DNA from: Burkholderia sp. GAS332
GTDB taxonomy: Bacteria; Pseudomonadota; Gammaproteobacteria; Burkholderiales; Burkholderiaceae
Direction: 5' to 3'
Length of the DNA: 64,000 nucleotides
Assembly (NCBI GenBank): GCA_900142905.1
Contig: FSRV01000001.1
Span: 434,001 to 498,000, forward strand
The first letter of the stretch is position 1. The number at the start of each line of letters is the position of its first letter. Below are positions 22,070-29,921 of the stretch, piece after piece. Under the pieces are notes generated by a model. It was not told where the DNA came from and did no database searches. It saw nothing but the letters and a program-made list of their open reading frames with translations. Made by a program: the position numbers and the translations under genes.

Positions 22070-22810
22070 CTACGCGAGCGTCGGCGCGTTGCGTTCCGCT
22101 GCGCCGATTTCGCCGTCCGGCACGAACACATAGCCGCGTCCCCAGACGGTTTGCACATAGCGAGGCTCGGACGGATCCACTTCGATCAGCCGCCGCAAGC
22201 GCCAGATCGATACGTCGAGGCTGCGATTGCGATGCGCCTCGCTATTACCGTGCAGTTTCTCCAGCAACTGCGCGCGCGTGAGTACGGTCATCGCGTGCGT
22301 GACGAACACCTTGAGCATCGCGAATTCGCTCGAACGCAGCGGGATGCGCTCGCCCTCGCGGCGCAATTCGCGCGCCGGAAAATTTACCTCGAAACGACCG
22401 AAGCGGTAGGGTGCGCGTTGCTCCGGCGCGCTCGGCGCAATCGTGCCGCGGCGGCGCAGGACCGTGCGAATCCGCGCGACCAGCTCGCTCGGTTCGAATG
22501 GTTTGCCGAGATAGTCGTCGGCGCCGAGTTCGAGGCCGATCACGCGGTCGATCGGATCGGCGCGCGCAGTCAGCAGGATCACCGGAATATCGTCGCCGGC
22601 GACGCGCAATGCGCGCAGCGCGCTGATGCCGTCGAGCTCCGGCATCATGATGTCGAGCACGATCAGCGCGGGGCGCTCGTTCTGCATTGCGCGCTGCAGC
22701 GCCATGCCGTGTTCGAGTGTGGACACCTTGAAGCCGCGTCCCAGCAGATATTCGCTGACGAGCTCGCGTACGACGGGGTCGTCGTCGACGACCAGAATGG
22801 ATGGGTTCAT
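22070..22810 (-). CDS. Orphan OmpR-family response regulator, paralogue of 18876-19616
   Basis: 246 aa from ATG 22810 (an in-frame ATG at 22819 adds three residues; the paralogue also starts MNP). It has Asp53 in VLDIMMPELDG, acidic residues in VDDDPVV, LLTARADPIDRVIGLELGADDYLGKPFEP, and a winged helix with RNRSLDVSIWRLRRLIEVDP and VQTVWGRGYVFVPDG. Long stretches match the regulator at 18.9-19.6 kb, so they arose by duplication. No histidine kinase is adjacent. It converges on flgH. Confidence 0.9.
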   Translation of the reverse strand: MNPSILVVDDDPVVRELVSEYLLGRGFKVSTLEHGMALQRAMQNERPALIVLDIMMPELDGISALRALRVAGDDIPVILLTARADPIDRVIGLELGADDYLGKPFEPSELVARIRTVLRRRGTIAPSAPEQRAPYRFGRFEVNFPARELRREGERIPLRSSEFAMLKVFVTHAMTVLTRAQLLEKLHGNSEAHRNRSLDVSIWRLRRLIEVDPSEPRYVQTVWGRGYVFVPDGEIGAAERNAPTLA

Positions 22811-22902
22811 CCAGGTCATCTTAGTGATCCGCGCGAGCGGCGCAAAGCGCGTAACGCTTTCGAATCCTTTCTCGTGTAAGAGGCAGCAAGGAAGCCGTGC
22901 GC

Positions 22903-23481
22903 CTAGTTTGCCAACGACGTCTGGATGGTCTGCATCGGCTGCCGGGCCAGGTCGGTCTGATCGACGACCATCTTGTCGATCAGACCGTTCAGCTTGGTCG
23001 ATGCGGTAGAGAAGCGGTCGGTGTTGAGGCCGCCGGTCTGATAACGCGCAGTGACGAGAATGCGCCCGTGCTGGATCAGCGTCAGATCGATGATCGACAG
23101 ATACTGGATCGCTTCGTCGCTGAACGAGCGGCGGCCGTAATCGATCGCTGCGTTGTAGACGAGGCGTGCTTCGCAGCCGGCGGGGGAGGTGCCGGGATTG
23201 TAGACATCCGAACGAATGCCGCGCCGGTCGAGCGCCATTTGCAGCGCCGGCACGAAGTCGCCGACCGATACCGCCTGATTCACTTCGATGCAGACGTTAC
23301 GTACGTTCGCCGGCCGGCCGTTGACGAAGGTCGGCGATGAGTAGTTCGCCGCGATCGCGTAGCCTGCCTGAATCACGGAGCCGGTGGCGTCGGCGGCCGA
23401 GATCAGCGTCCACGCGCAGCCGTTCAGACCGAATGCGAGGATGGCCGAGGCGGCGAGCCACGCACAAGGCCGCCGCAGCAT
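22903..23481 (-). CDS. Putative lipoprotein
   Basis: 192 aa from ATG 23481, chosen because MLRRPCAWLAASAILAFGLNGC gives a canonical lipoprotein signal (Cys23); an upstream in-frame ATG at 23544 would add 21 atypical residues. The mature protein contains NVCIEVNQAVSVGDFVPAL, RRGIRSDVYNPG, CEARLVYNAAIDYG and LTLIQHGRILVTARYQTGG, resembling envelope lipoproteins of the Sbal_3080 type. That assignment is tentative. It follows the orphan response regulator gene's start by about 90 nt on the same strand. Confidence 0.65.
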   Translation of the reverse strand: MLRRPCAWLAASAILAFGLNGCAWTLISAADATGSVIQAGYAIAANYSSPTFVNGRPANVRNVCIEVNQAVSVGDFVPALQMALDRRGIRSDVYNPGTSPAGCEARLVYNAAIDYGRRSFSDEAIQYLSIIDLTLIQHGRILVTARYQTGGLNTDRFSTASTKLNGLIDKMVVDQTDLARQPMQTIQTSLAN

Positions 23482-23638
23482 GACACACGCGGCCCAAGGG
23501 GCCCGCGTGAAAGCGTAAGCGCAGAAGCTCGGCGTAGAGGTCATGATGCGGTGCCTGGTGGCAGTGAAGGGTAGTGGCGAATAGAAGGCGGGGCGCTAGC
23601 GGATAGCGGCGGCGCAGAGTGGCAAAAACGGCCCACGC

Positions 23639-24100
23639 TCAGCGCGTGACGCGCAGGCGCAATTCGTTTTGCCCTTGCACGCTTGCTGTCACGTTCACGC
23701 GCCGGTCATCGGTGGTGACGATGAAATGCTGACGCGTTGGCGTGTTGACGTCATGCACGACGTTCGGGAAGCACGCGGCGATATCGGCGCCGAATTCTTC
23801 GAGCGGATCATTGACGACGCCGTCGGCTTGCCAGTGCGCGCGCCAGTGGCAGTCATAGGCATGCGTGTTGGCGCGGCAGTCGTCCGCGGGCGACATACCC
23901 GGCAGTTGCGCGGCGGGTTGCGTGTGCAACTGCTTGAAGTCGGGTGCGTCGACGATGTGTTTGAGCGCGGGGCAAACGTCCGCGGGCTCATTGGGCTGGG
24001 TGGGTTGCGCAGCGTACGCGGCGCTCGTGAGCAGCAGGGCTGCGCCAAGAGCAAGCGCGATGCGCTGGGTCAAAGGATAGGGGCGGCGATCGAATGACAT
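23639..24100 (-). CDS. Periplasmic hypothetical protein
   Basis: 153 aa from ATG 24100 (in-frame starts exist upstream to 24190 but lack a signal peptide at the N-terminus). TQRIALALGAALLLTSAAYAA is a signal peptide. The mature protein has three spaced cysteines around VCPALKHIVDA, DDCRANTHAYDCHW and CFPNVVHDV, suggesting a disulfide-bonded periplasmic protein. Family not recognised. It adds to the group of envelope proteins around flgH. Confidence 0.6.
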   Translation of the reverse strand: MSFDRRPYPLTQRIALALGAALLLTSAAYAAQPTQPNEPADVCPALKHIVDAPDFKQLHTQPAAQLPGMSPADDCRANTHAYDCHWRAHWQADGVVNDPLEEFGADIAACFPNVVHDVNTPTRQHFIVTTDDRRVNVTASVQGQNELRLRVTR

Positions 24101-24322
24101 GTGCGGAGAGTCCCGTAGCAGTGAGTGGCGTGGCGGGCCGCAACTGGTACGGCCCGCACGACTATCGTCGCTGCTGCGAGGGTTTTTCAAAGCGGGGAAC
24201 AGCTTGCCCGCTTCGTCAATGCTTTCGAACTCTTCTCGCGTGTTTCTGGATGTTGCGGTGAGTTGCCTGGCGGCAGGGTGGCTTGTCAGAATGTGCGGCG
24301 TGTCGGCTGGCGGGGCGCGGCG

Positions 24323-24348
24323 AGTGGCGCTGAAGAGTGGCGCTGAAG
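24323..24348. repeat. 13-bp tandem repeat, two copies
   Basis: AGTGGCGCTGAAG occurs at 24323-24335 and 24336-24348, with a partial third unit after it, in the 261-nt gap before the SDR stop. Probably slippage in GC-rich DNA; no gene is visible in the gap. Confidence 0.6.
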
Positions 24349-24361
24349 AGCGGCGTGTTGC

Positions 24362-25189
24362 CTAGCCGAGCGTGAGGCCGCCGTCGATATGGATCACTTG
24401 CCCGGTGATGTGACGCGCTTCATCGGAGAGCAGGAACGCGATCAGCGCGGCGATATCCGCGGGCTCGGCGACATGACCGAGCGGCGTCGCTTCAGCGGCG
24501 CGGGTCCACACCGATGCATTATCGGCACTTGGGCCGCGATCTTTACGGGTGTAGCCGGGCGCCACACAATTGACCGTCACGCCATGCGGAGCAAGTTCGG
24601 CGGCTGCGGTTTTAGCCAGCGATTCGAGTGCCGCTTTTGCCGCTGCTGTAGCGGCGAACGGTGCATCCGCGCGATAGCGATGCGCGACGAACGAACTGAG
24701 CGCGACCACACGGCCCCGCTTCGAGGTTTCCAAGGCGGGCGTCGCACGCTTGACGAGGGCGGCGAACGCGGCCGGCATGGCGGCGAAGGCGGCGCTGAAT
24801 GCATCCGCGTCGAGCGCGTTGAGCGTTTGCCGTTGCGCGTGGCCGGCGTTCGCGACGAGTTGATCGAGCGCGCCGAAGCTCGCGAGCGTTTGATGAATCA
24901 CGTGTTCGGCGGCGCCGCGTTCGGCCAGATCGCCGAACACCGTCGCACAGCGCGCGCCGTTTGCGGTGCAATCGGCGGCGACTTGCGCAAGACGTTGGCG
25001 CGCTTTGTCATCGGCGCCGCGCGCGTACAGCATCAACGCGGTGCGCGGCGCGGCGATGCGCCGGGCCAGTGCTGCGCCGATGCCGGAGCCCGCGCCGGTG
25101 ATCAGGACCACGCGATCGAGCTCGGCGCCGCTCATATCGGCCGTGGTGCTCGCGTCACGCGTGCCACTCATAGCGCTCACGCTGCTCAT
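24362..25189 (-). CDS. SDR-family oxidoreductase lacking the catalytic Tyr
   Basis: 275-aa Rossmann-fold protein: cofactor motif TGAGSGIG (31-38), NAG (114-116), SSF around 165-167 and the C-terminal IDGG typical of short-chain dehydrogenases. The usual YxxxK reads T181-A-A-A-K185, so the proton-donating Tyr is replaced; the nearest Tyr is residue 172. A standard SDR mechanism is therefore uncertain. Its start overlaps the upstream ABC transporter stop by 4 nt, indicating coupled translation. Alternative internal starts exist at 25171 and 25135. Substrate unknown. Confidence 0.82.
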   Translation of the reverse strand: MSSVSAMSGTRDASTTADMSGAELDRVVLITGAGSGIGAALARRIAAPRTALMLYARGADDKARQRLAQVAADCTANGARCATVFGDLAERGAAEHVIHQTLASFGALDQLVANAGHAQRQTLNALDADAFSAAFAAMPAAFAALVKRATPALETSKRGRVVALSSFVAHRYRADAPFAATAAAKAALESLAKTAAAELAPHGVTVNCVAPGYTRKDRGPSADNASVWTRAAEATPLGHVAEPADIAALIAFLLSDEARHITGQVIHIDGGLTLG

Positions 25190-26937
25190 GCGGCAACCGG
25201 TTCGGCCGAGCGCTCAACATCAAGCGTGTCGCCATGGAACGCCGCCAGCGATTCGCGATGCGCGACACTGACGATCGCCGCCTTCGGCAGACGCTCGGTG
25301 AACAGGTGATAGAGACGTGCTTCGTTTTCCGCATCGAGCGCGCTGGTCGCTTCGTCGAGGAACAAATAGTCCGGCTTGTGCAGCAGCACGCGGGCGCCGG
25401 CGAGACGCTGTTGTTCGCCCGGCGAAAGAATACGCGTCCAGTGCCCCGATTCCTTCAGGCGGTCTGCGTATTCCGACAAGTGGCAGGTGATGAGCGCTTC
25501 GCGGCATTCGTCGTCGGTGTAGGTGTCCGCGGACGACGGATAGGTGAGCGCGGCTTTCAGCGTGCCGATCGGCATGTAGCTGACCTGCGGGATGAACATC
25601 ATGCGTGCGTTGACCGGTGCGTCGATCGAGCCGTCGCCGAACGGCCACAAGCCGGCGAGCGCGCGCATCAGCGTGCTCTTGCCCGAGCCGGACGGGCCAC
25701 GCACCAGCCAGCGTGAGCCCGGCGTGATCGCGATATCGCGGATGCGCGACAGCGGGTTGCCGTTCGGCAGCGAAAGCTGAAGGCCTTCGGTGGTGAGCTT
25801 GTCTTCGTCGACGAGATGCAGATTGATGCCGCCATGCGCGGTAGCGGGCGAGACCGATTCCTTCAGCCGCGGGGCGTGCACGACGCGTTTGAATTCACGC
25901 AACCGGTTGACGGTTGCACGCCATTCAACGAGGCTGCCGTAACTATTGATGAACCACGAAAACGAATCGCTGACGGTGCCGAAGGCGCTTGAGATCTGCA
26001 TCAGCACGCCGAACGTGAAAGCACCCGCGAAGTATCGGGGCGCGGCGACCACGATCGGAAAGATGATCGCGATCTGACCATAGAAGCTCAGCACAAAGGT
26101 GAGCCGCTTGGTGTACTTCATCACCTGCCACCAGTTGTCGCGAATGCGGCCGAACAGCGAGTGTGCGTTCGTCTTCTCCGTTTCCATGCCGTTGTAGAAG
26201 GCAATCTGCTCGGCGTTTTCACGCAGACGGATCAGGCCAAAACGGAAATCCGCCTCGACTTTCTGTGCTTGGTAGTTGATCGGCACGAGCGGATGGCCGA
26301 CCTTCTGGATGATCAGCGAGCCGACCACCGCGTAGAGCGCCGCGGCCCACACCATGTAGCCCGGAATCTGCAACGGCATGCCGCCGAGCGAGATGGTCAA
26401 CGCGCCGGCCAGCGACCACAGGATCGTGATGAACGACACCAGCGTGACGACGGTGGACAACAGGTCGAGCGTGAGCGAGAGCGTGTTGGTGGCGAAGGAT
26501 TGCAGGTCGTCGCTGATCCGCTGGTCGGGGTTGTCGGCGAGCCGGTCGCGTTCGATCCGGTAGAAGGCGCTGTCGTCCAGCCATTCGTTGAGGTAACGGG
26601 TGGTCAGCCATTGGCGCCAGCGGAAGCCGAGCATCTGGCGCAGATAACGGCCGTACACCGCGAGGATGATGAAGCCGAACGCGAGCGCCGAGAACACCAT
26701 CAGCAGCTGCGGGAAATCATGGACGTTCTTGGATTGCAGCGCGTTGTAGAAGTCGGCGCTCCAGCGATTCAGGCGCACGTTGATCCACACGACGAGCAGA
26801 TTCATCACGATGATCGCGATGAGCAGCCCCCACGCCGTTTTTCGTTCTTCGGAAACCCAGTAAGGTTTGATCAGACTCCAAGCGGAGACTTTTTCGTCCG
26901 GCGGCAGCGCGGGGCGGGAAGCGGTATTCGTTGTCAT
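25186..26937 (-). CDS. SbmA/BacA-type ABC transporter, fused permease and ATPase
   Basis: 583 aa from ATG 26937 (CAGGA 6-7 nt upstream). An N-terminal transmembrane domain with about six helices (ABC_membrane_2 type: FYNALQSKN, FRWRQWLTTRYLNEWL, ISDDLQSF) is followed by an ATPase domain with Walker A GPSGSGKST near residue 415, signature LSPGEQQRL and Walker B LFLDEATSALD. Related full-length proteins (YddA, Rv1819c/BacA-like) move vitamin B12, peptides or long-chain acyl compounds. It is co-transcribed with an SDR. Direction and substrate cannot be fixed. Confidence 0.88.
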   Translation of the reverse strand: MTTNTASRPALPPDEKVSAWSLIKPYWVSEERKTAWGLLIAIIVMNLLVVWINVRLNRWSADFYNALQSKNVHDFPQLLMVFSALAFGFIILAVYGRYLRQMLGFRWRQWLTTRYLNEWLDDSAFYRIERDRLADNPDQRISDDLQSFATNTLSLTLDLLSTVVTLVSFITILWSLAGALTISLGGMPLQIPGYMVWAAALYAVVGSLIIQKVGHPLVPINYQAQKVEADFRFGLIRLRENAEQIAFYNGMETEKTNAHSLFGRIRDNWWQVMKYTKRLTFVLSFYGQIAIIFPIVVAAPRYFAGAFTFGVLMQISSAFGTVSDSFSWFINSYGSLVEWRATVNRLREFKRVVHAPRLKESVSPATAHGGINLHLVDEDKLTTEGLQLSLPNGNPLSRIRDIAITPGSRWLVRGPSGSGKSTLMRALAGLWPFGDGSIDAPVNARMMFIPQVSYMPIGTLKAALTYPSSADTYTDDECREALITCHLSEYADRLKESGHWTRILSPGEQQRLAGARVLLHKPDYLFLDEATSALDAENEARLYHLFTERLPKAAIVSVAHRESLAAFHGDTLDVERSAEPVAA

Positions 26938-27113
26938 GAGCATCCTGATGAAGTGCTGGCCCATCCGGGCTGACCCATGTCGGGCTGGCCCCACGATAGG
27001 TTTACGGTGCGTGCCCCGGGCGCCGTGCTCGACGAACGCACGCCCGGGTGAGCGACCGATTCTGGCGCGAAGCCCTTAAGTGAAAATTAATTTCCGCTCA
27101 GAGGCTTCGTCTC

Positions 27114-27166
27114 GATGCTGCGGTCGTGCGGGCGGCCAAGCATACCGCCCGCACGACCGCAGCATC
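27114..27166. repeat. Perfect 22-bp inverted repeat with 9-nt loop
   Basis: Left arm 27114-27135 (GATGCTGCGGTCGTGCGGGCGG) and right arm 27145-27166 are exact reverse complements, separated by CCAAGCATA. It lies in the 700-nt divergent gap between the ABC transporter and thi genes. There is no T-run on either side, so it is not a simple terminator. No gene is visible in 26938-27262. Confidence 0.85.
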
Positions 27167-27262
27167 CGCTCTTGGCATTGTGCCAGAGCGCCGCATTCGG
27201 CCATATTGATGAATCGAATGATGGTGCCGGATCAATTGCGCGCGATTGCATGGGCCGCTGGT

Positions 27263-27292
27263 TTGCGGGCGCCGCGCCTTTTATGGTCTAAT
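27263..27292 (+). promoter_or_regulatory. Possible promoter of the thi operon
   Basis: TTGCGG (27263-27268) and TCTAAT (27287-27292) are separated by 18 bp, with the -10 element about 15 nt before the riboswitch begins. The geometry fits a sigma70 promoter that would place the whole aptamer in the leader. Confidence 0.35.
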
Positions 27293-27302
27293 GACCTTCG
27301 AC

Positions 27303-27410
27303 GAAACAGGGGTGCTTTGCCCACAGGCTGCGTGATTTTCATGCAGCGGCGGCAAGGCTGAGAGAGACCCTTTGCACCCGATCCGGGTAATACCGGCGCG
27401 GGAAGTTTCC
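27303..27410 (+). ncRNA. TPP (THI-box) riboswitch
   Basis: The conserved thi-box elements appear in order: AGGGGTGC (27308-27315), a variable P3 hairpin region, GGCTGAGAGAGACCCTTTGCACCCGATCCGGGTAATACCGGCG and GCGGGAAG. These form the P2/P4/P5 core that binds thiamine pyrophosphate. It precedes thiO, thiS, thiG and thiE and should repress them when TPP is abundant. A short hairpin GCGTCC-GTCATT-GGACGC (27444-27461) followed by GCATTTT could be part of the expression platform, but that is uncertain. Confidence 0.95.
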
Positions 27411-27537
27411 GGAAGCAGCCAGTCTTCCATTCCCCGCCGGGCGGCGTCCGTCATTGGACGCGCATTTTGCCCGGCCGGCCTCACCCGCCGGTTTCGTCCT
27501 GGGTACGTGCGTTTTTTGGCCGTACGGAAAGGACTCG

Positions 27538-27654
27538 ATGACCGCCTATTCTTCAGACATGTGTTTTGCTCTTCGCCACGCTTTCGCCGGTTATGCCGGC
27601 GCGCCGTGCTGCTTTAGCCTTGCTTGCCGTTGTGACACGGAGTGGGCGCGATGA
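27538..27654 (+). CDS. Possible small Cys-rich leader ORF overlapping thiO
   Basis: A 38-codon frame starts at ATG 27538 with AAAGGA 4 nt upstream and ends in TGA 27652-27654, overlapping the thiO ATG as ATGA. The peptide would contain five cysteines (residues 9, 24, 25, 30, 32). It lies between the TPP riboswitch and thiO. It could be a translated leader coupling thiO expression to the riboswitch, or chance. No homology is claimed. Confidence 0.3.
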   Translation: MTAYSSDMCFALRHAFAGYAGAPCCFSLACRCDTEWAR

Positions 27655-28781
27655 ATCGTTCTGCTCAACCCGATTTTGCAGTGCTCGGCGGCGGGCTGTG
27701 CGGGCGCCTCGTCGCGTGGCGTCTCGCCGGTGAAGGGCATCGCGTGGCGCTTTACGAGCGCGGCGACGCCGCGGGCACGCAAGCCGCGGCCTGGGTCGCC
27801 GCCGCCATGCTGGCGCCGCTGGCCGAAGCCGCCAGTGCTGAACTACTGATTACACGTCTGGGCGCGAGTTCGCTCGACACCTGGCCGCGAGTGCTAGCCG
27901 AATTGCCCGAACCGGTGTTCTTCCAGCGTAATGGCACGCTGGTCGTCTGGCATCACGCCGATCGTACCGAAGCACCGTTGTTCGAACGCCGCGTGCGCTC
28001 GAACGCCCCTGCTGAATTGCTCGACGGCGGCTTCGTGACGCTGGCCGGCGCCCAGCTCGGCGCCGCCGAGCCCGCATTGGCGGGTCGCTTCAACCAGGGC
28101 TGGCTGTTGCCGCGCGAAGGCCAACTGGATAACCGCCAGGTGCTGGCCGCGCTCGCCGCGGGCCTCGTCCAGCGCGGTGTCGAAACACACTGGAACACGC
28201 CGGTCGACGATCATGCGCTGCCGCCCGCGCGCATCACGATCGACTGCCGGGGTCTGGGCGCGAAGCCGGTGCTGCCCACGCTGCGCGGCATCCGCGGCGA
28301 AGTCGCCCGCGTGCATGCGCCGGGGATCAAGCTGACGCGGCCGGTACGCCTGCTGCATCCGCGCTACCCGCTCTATATCGCGCCGAAGCCGGACGATCTC
28401 TACGTGATCGGCGCGACCGAGGTGGAAGGCGAGGACATGTCGCCGGTCAGCGTGCGCTCGGCGCTCGAGCTGCTGAGCGCGGCGTTTTCCGTGCATCCCG
28501 GCTTCGGCGAGGCACGCATCCTCGAACTGAATTCGCAGTGCCGCCCGACTTTGCCGGACCACCGTCCGGCCTTGCTGTGGGATGGCGCGCAAACGCTGCG
28601 CGTGAACGGCCTGTACCGGCACGGCTACATGATCGTGCCCGAAGTCGCCGACGAAGCCGTGCGCTTCGCCGCGGCGCTGCTGGATGGCCGCATCGGCGAC
28701 GCCGATGCCTTCGCCGACTGGCAAAGTGCCGCGCGCTGGAGCGAGCTGTTTCAACTGGATTCCACGCGGGAGCCGGCATGA
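27651..28781 (+). CDS. thiO: FAD-dependent glycine oxidase ThiO
   Basis: 376-aa DAAO-family flavoprotein predicted to oxidise glycine to dehydroglycine (iminoacetate), the C2-N donor for the thiazole ring of thiamine. The N-terminal FAD motif VLGGGLCGRLVAWRLA, AAAWVAAAMLAPLAE and the C-terminal LYRHGYMIVPEVA fit ThiO. ATG 27651 has GGAG 8 nt upstream; an in-frame GTG at 27642 is less likely. It is the first structural gene behind the TPP riboswitch. A radical-SAM ThiH is absent nearby, consistent with the oxygen-dependent route. Confidence 0.9.
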   Translation: MNRSAQPDFAVLGGGLCGRLVAWRLAGEGHRVALYERGDAAGTQAAAWVAAAMLAPLAEAASAELLITRLGASSLDTWPRVLAELPEPVFFQRNGTLVVWHHADRTEAPLFERRVRSNAPAELLDGGFVTLAGAQLGAAEPALAGRFNQGWLLPREGQLDNRQVLAALAAGLVQRGVETHWNTPVDDHALPPARITIDCRGLGAKPVLPTLRGIRGEVARVHAPGIKLTRPVRLLHPRYPLYIAPKPDDLYVIGATEVEGEDMSPVSVRSALELLSAAFSVHPGFGEARILELNSQCRPTLPDHRPALLWDGAQTLRVNGLYRHGYMIVPEVADEAVRFAAALLDGRIGDADAFADWQSAARWSELFQLDSTREPA

Positions 28782-28869
28782 GCGTTGTGCGCCTGCCGGT
28801 GAATTGACCGCGGGCAAACAAGCGCGCGTCAAACCACTCCCGCCATCGATTGAACCGTATTCGAACACC

Positions 28870-29067
28870 ATGGACATTCATATCAATCAGAAGCCGTTGT
28901 CGCTGCCGGAAGGTGCGACTGTCGCCGATGCGCTCGCCGCGTTCGGCGCGCGTCCGCCATTCGCGGTCGCGTTGAACGGCGATTTCGTCGCACGTACCCA
29001 GCATGCGGCGCGCGCGCTGCAGCCGGGCGACAAGCTCGATGTCGTGCAACCCGTGGCCGGCGGCTAA
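28870..29067 (+). CDS. thiS: Sulfur carrier protein ThiS
   Basis: 65-aa ubiquitin-like protein ending in Gly-Gly (PVAGG), where the C-terminal carboxyl is adenylated and converted to thiocarboxylate as sulfur donor for thiazole synthesis. [22 protein letters not shown] and VAVALNG-type core are typical. It lies between thiO and thiG. Confidence 0.93.
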   Translation: MDIHINQKPLSLPEGATVADALAAFGARPPFAVALNGDFVARTQHAARALQPGDKLDVVQPVAGG

Positions 29068-29105
29068 GCCCGCGCCACGCATTGCCGGAGACCAGGACTA
29101 TGCAA

Positions 29106-29921
29106 ATGACTGCCCCCCAAACCGCCGACGCGCTCACGCTCTACGGCGAAACCTTCGCGAGCCGCGTGCTGCTCGGCACCTCGCGCTATCCGTCGCTGCA
29201 ATCGCTGTCCGATTCGATCGACGCGGCGCGGCCCGGCATGGTGACCGTCGCGCTGCGCCGGCAGATGAACGAAGGCGGCGCCGAAGCCGGTTTCTTCGAT
29301 CTGCTCAAGCGCCACGGCGTGCCGCTGTTGCCCAATACCGCCGGCTGCCTGACCGTCGGCGAGGCGGTGACAACCGCGCATATGGCGCGTGAGATTTTCG
29401 AAACCGATTGGATCAAGCTCGAACTGATTGGCGACGACTACACGTTGCAGCCCGATCCGATCGGGCTGATCGAAGCGGCTGCACAACTGATCAAAGACGG
29501 CTTCAAGGTCTTGCCGTACTGCACCGAAGATCTGGTGATTGGCCGCCGTCTGCTCGATGCGGGCTGCGAGGCGCTGATGCCGTGGGGTGCGCCGATCGGC
29601 ACCGGCAAGGGCGTGATCAATCCGTACGGCCTGCGGGTCCTGCGGGAGCGTTTGCCCGATGTGCCGCTGATCGTCGATGCCGGCCTCGGCGTGCCGTCGC
29701 ATGCGGCGCAAGTGATGGAGTGGGGCTTCGACGGCGTGCTGCTGAACACCGCTGTTTCGCAGGCGACGCACCCCGACGCGATGGCGCGCGCCTTCGCGCT
29801 GGGCGTCGAAGCGGGCCGCCAGGCTTTTCTGGCGGGGCCGATGGCCGAGCGCGAAAGCGCGCACGCGAGCACGCCGGTGGTCGGCATGCCGTTCTGGCAT
29901 CAAGACGGGAGCGCCGCATGA
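29106..29921 (+). CDS. thiG: Thiazole synthase ThiG
   Basis: 271-aa TIM-barrel enzyme that builds the thiazole phosphate moiety from DXP, ThiS-thiocarboxylate and dehydroglycine. Motifs include [56 protein letters not shown] and [16 protein letters not shown] 29106 is spaced suitably from AGGAC; ATG 29100, two codons earlier, is also possible. The stop overlaps thiE by 4 nt. Confidence 0.95.
   Translation: MTAPQTADALTLYGETFASRVLLGTSRYPSLQSLSDSIDAARPGMVTVALRRQMNEGGAEAGFFDLLKRHGVPLLPNTAGCLTVGEAVTTAHMAREIFETDWIKLELIGDDYTLQPDPIGLIEAAAQLIKDGFKVLPYCTEDLVIGRRLLDAGCEALMPWGAPIGTGKGVINPYGLRVLRERLPDVPLIVDAGLGVPSHAAQVMEWGFDGVLLNTAVSQATHPDAMARAFALGVEAGRQAFLAGPMAERESAHASTPVVGMPFWHQDGSAA

Noticed and set aside
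27372-27617. 81-aa frame starting inside the TPP riboswitch
   Set aside because: It overlaps the aptamer core, has no ribosome binding site and Arg-rich composition.
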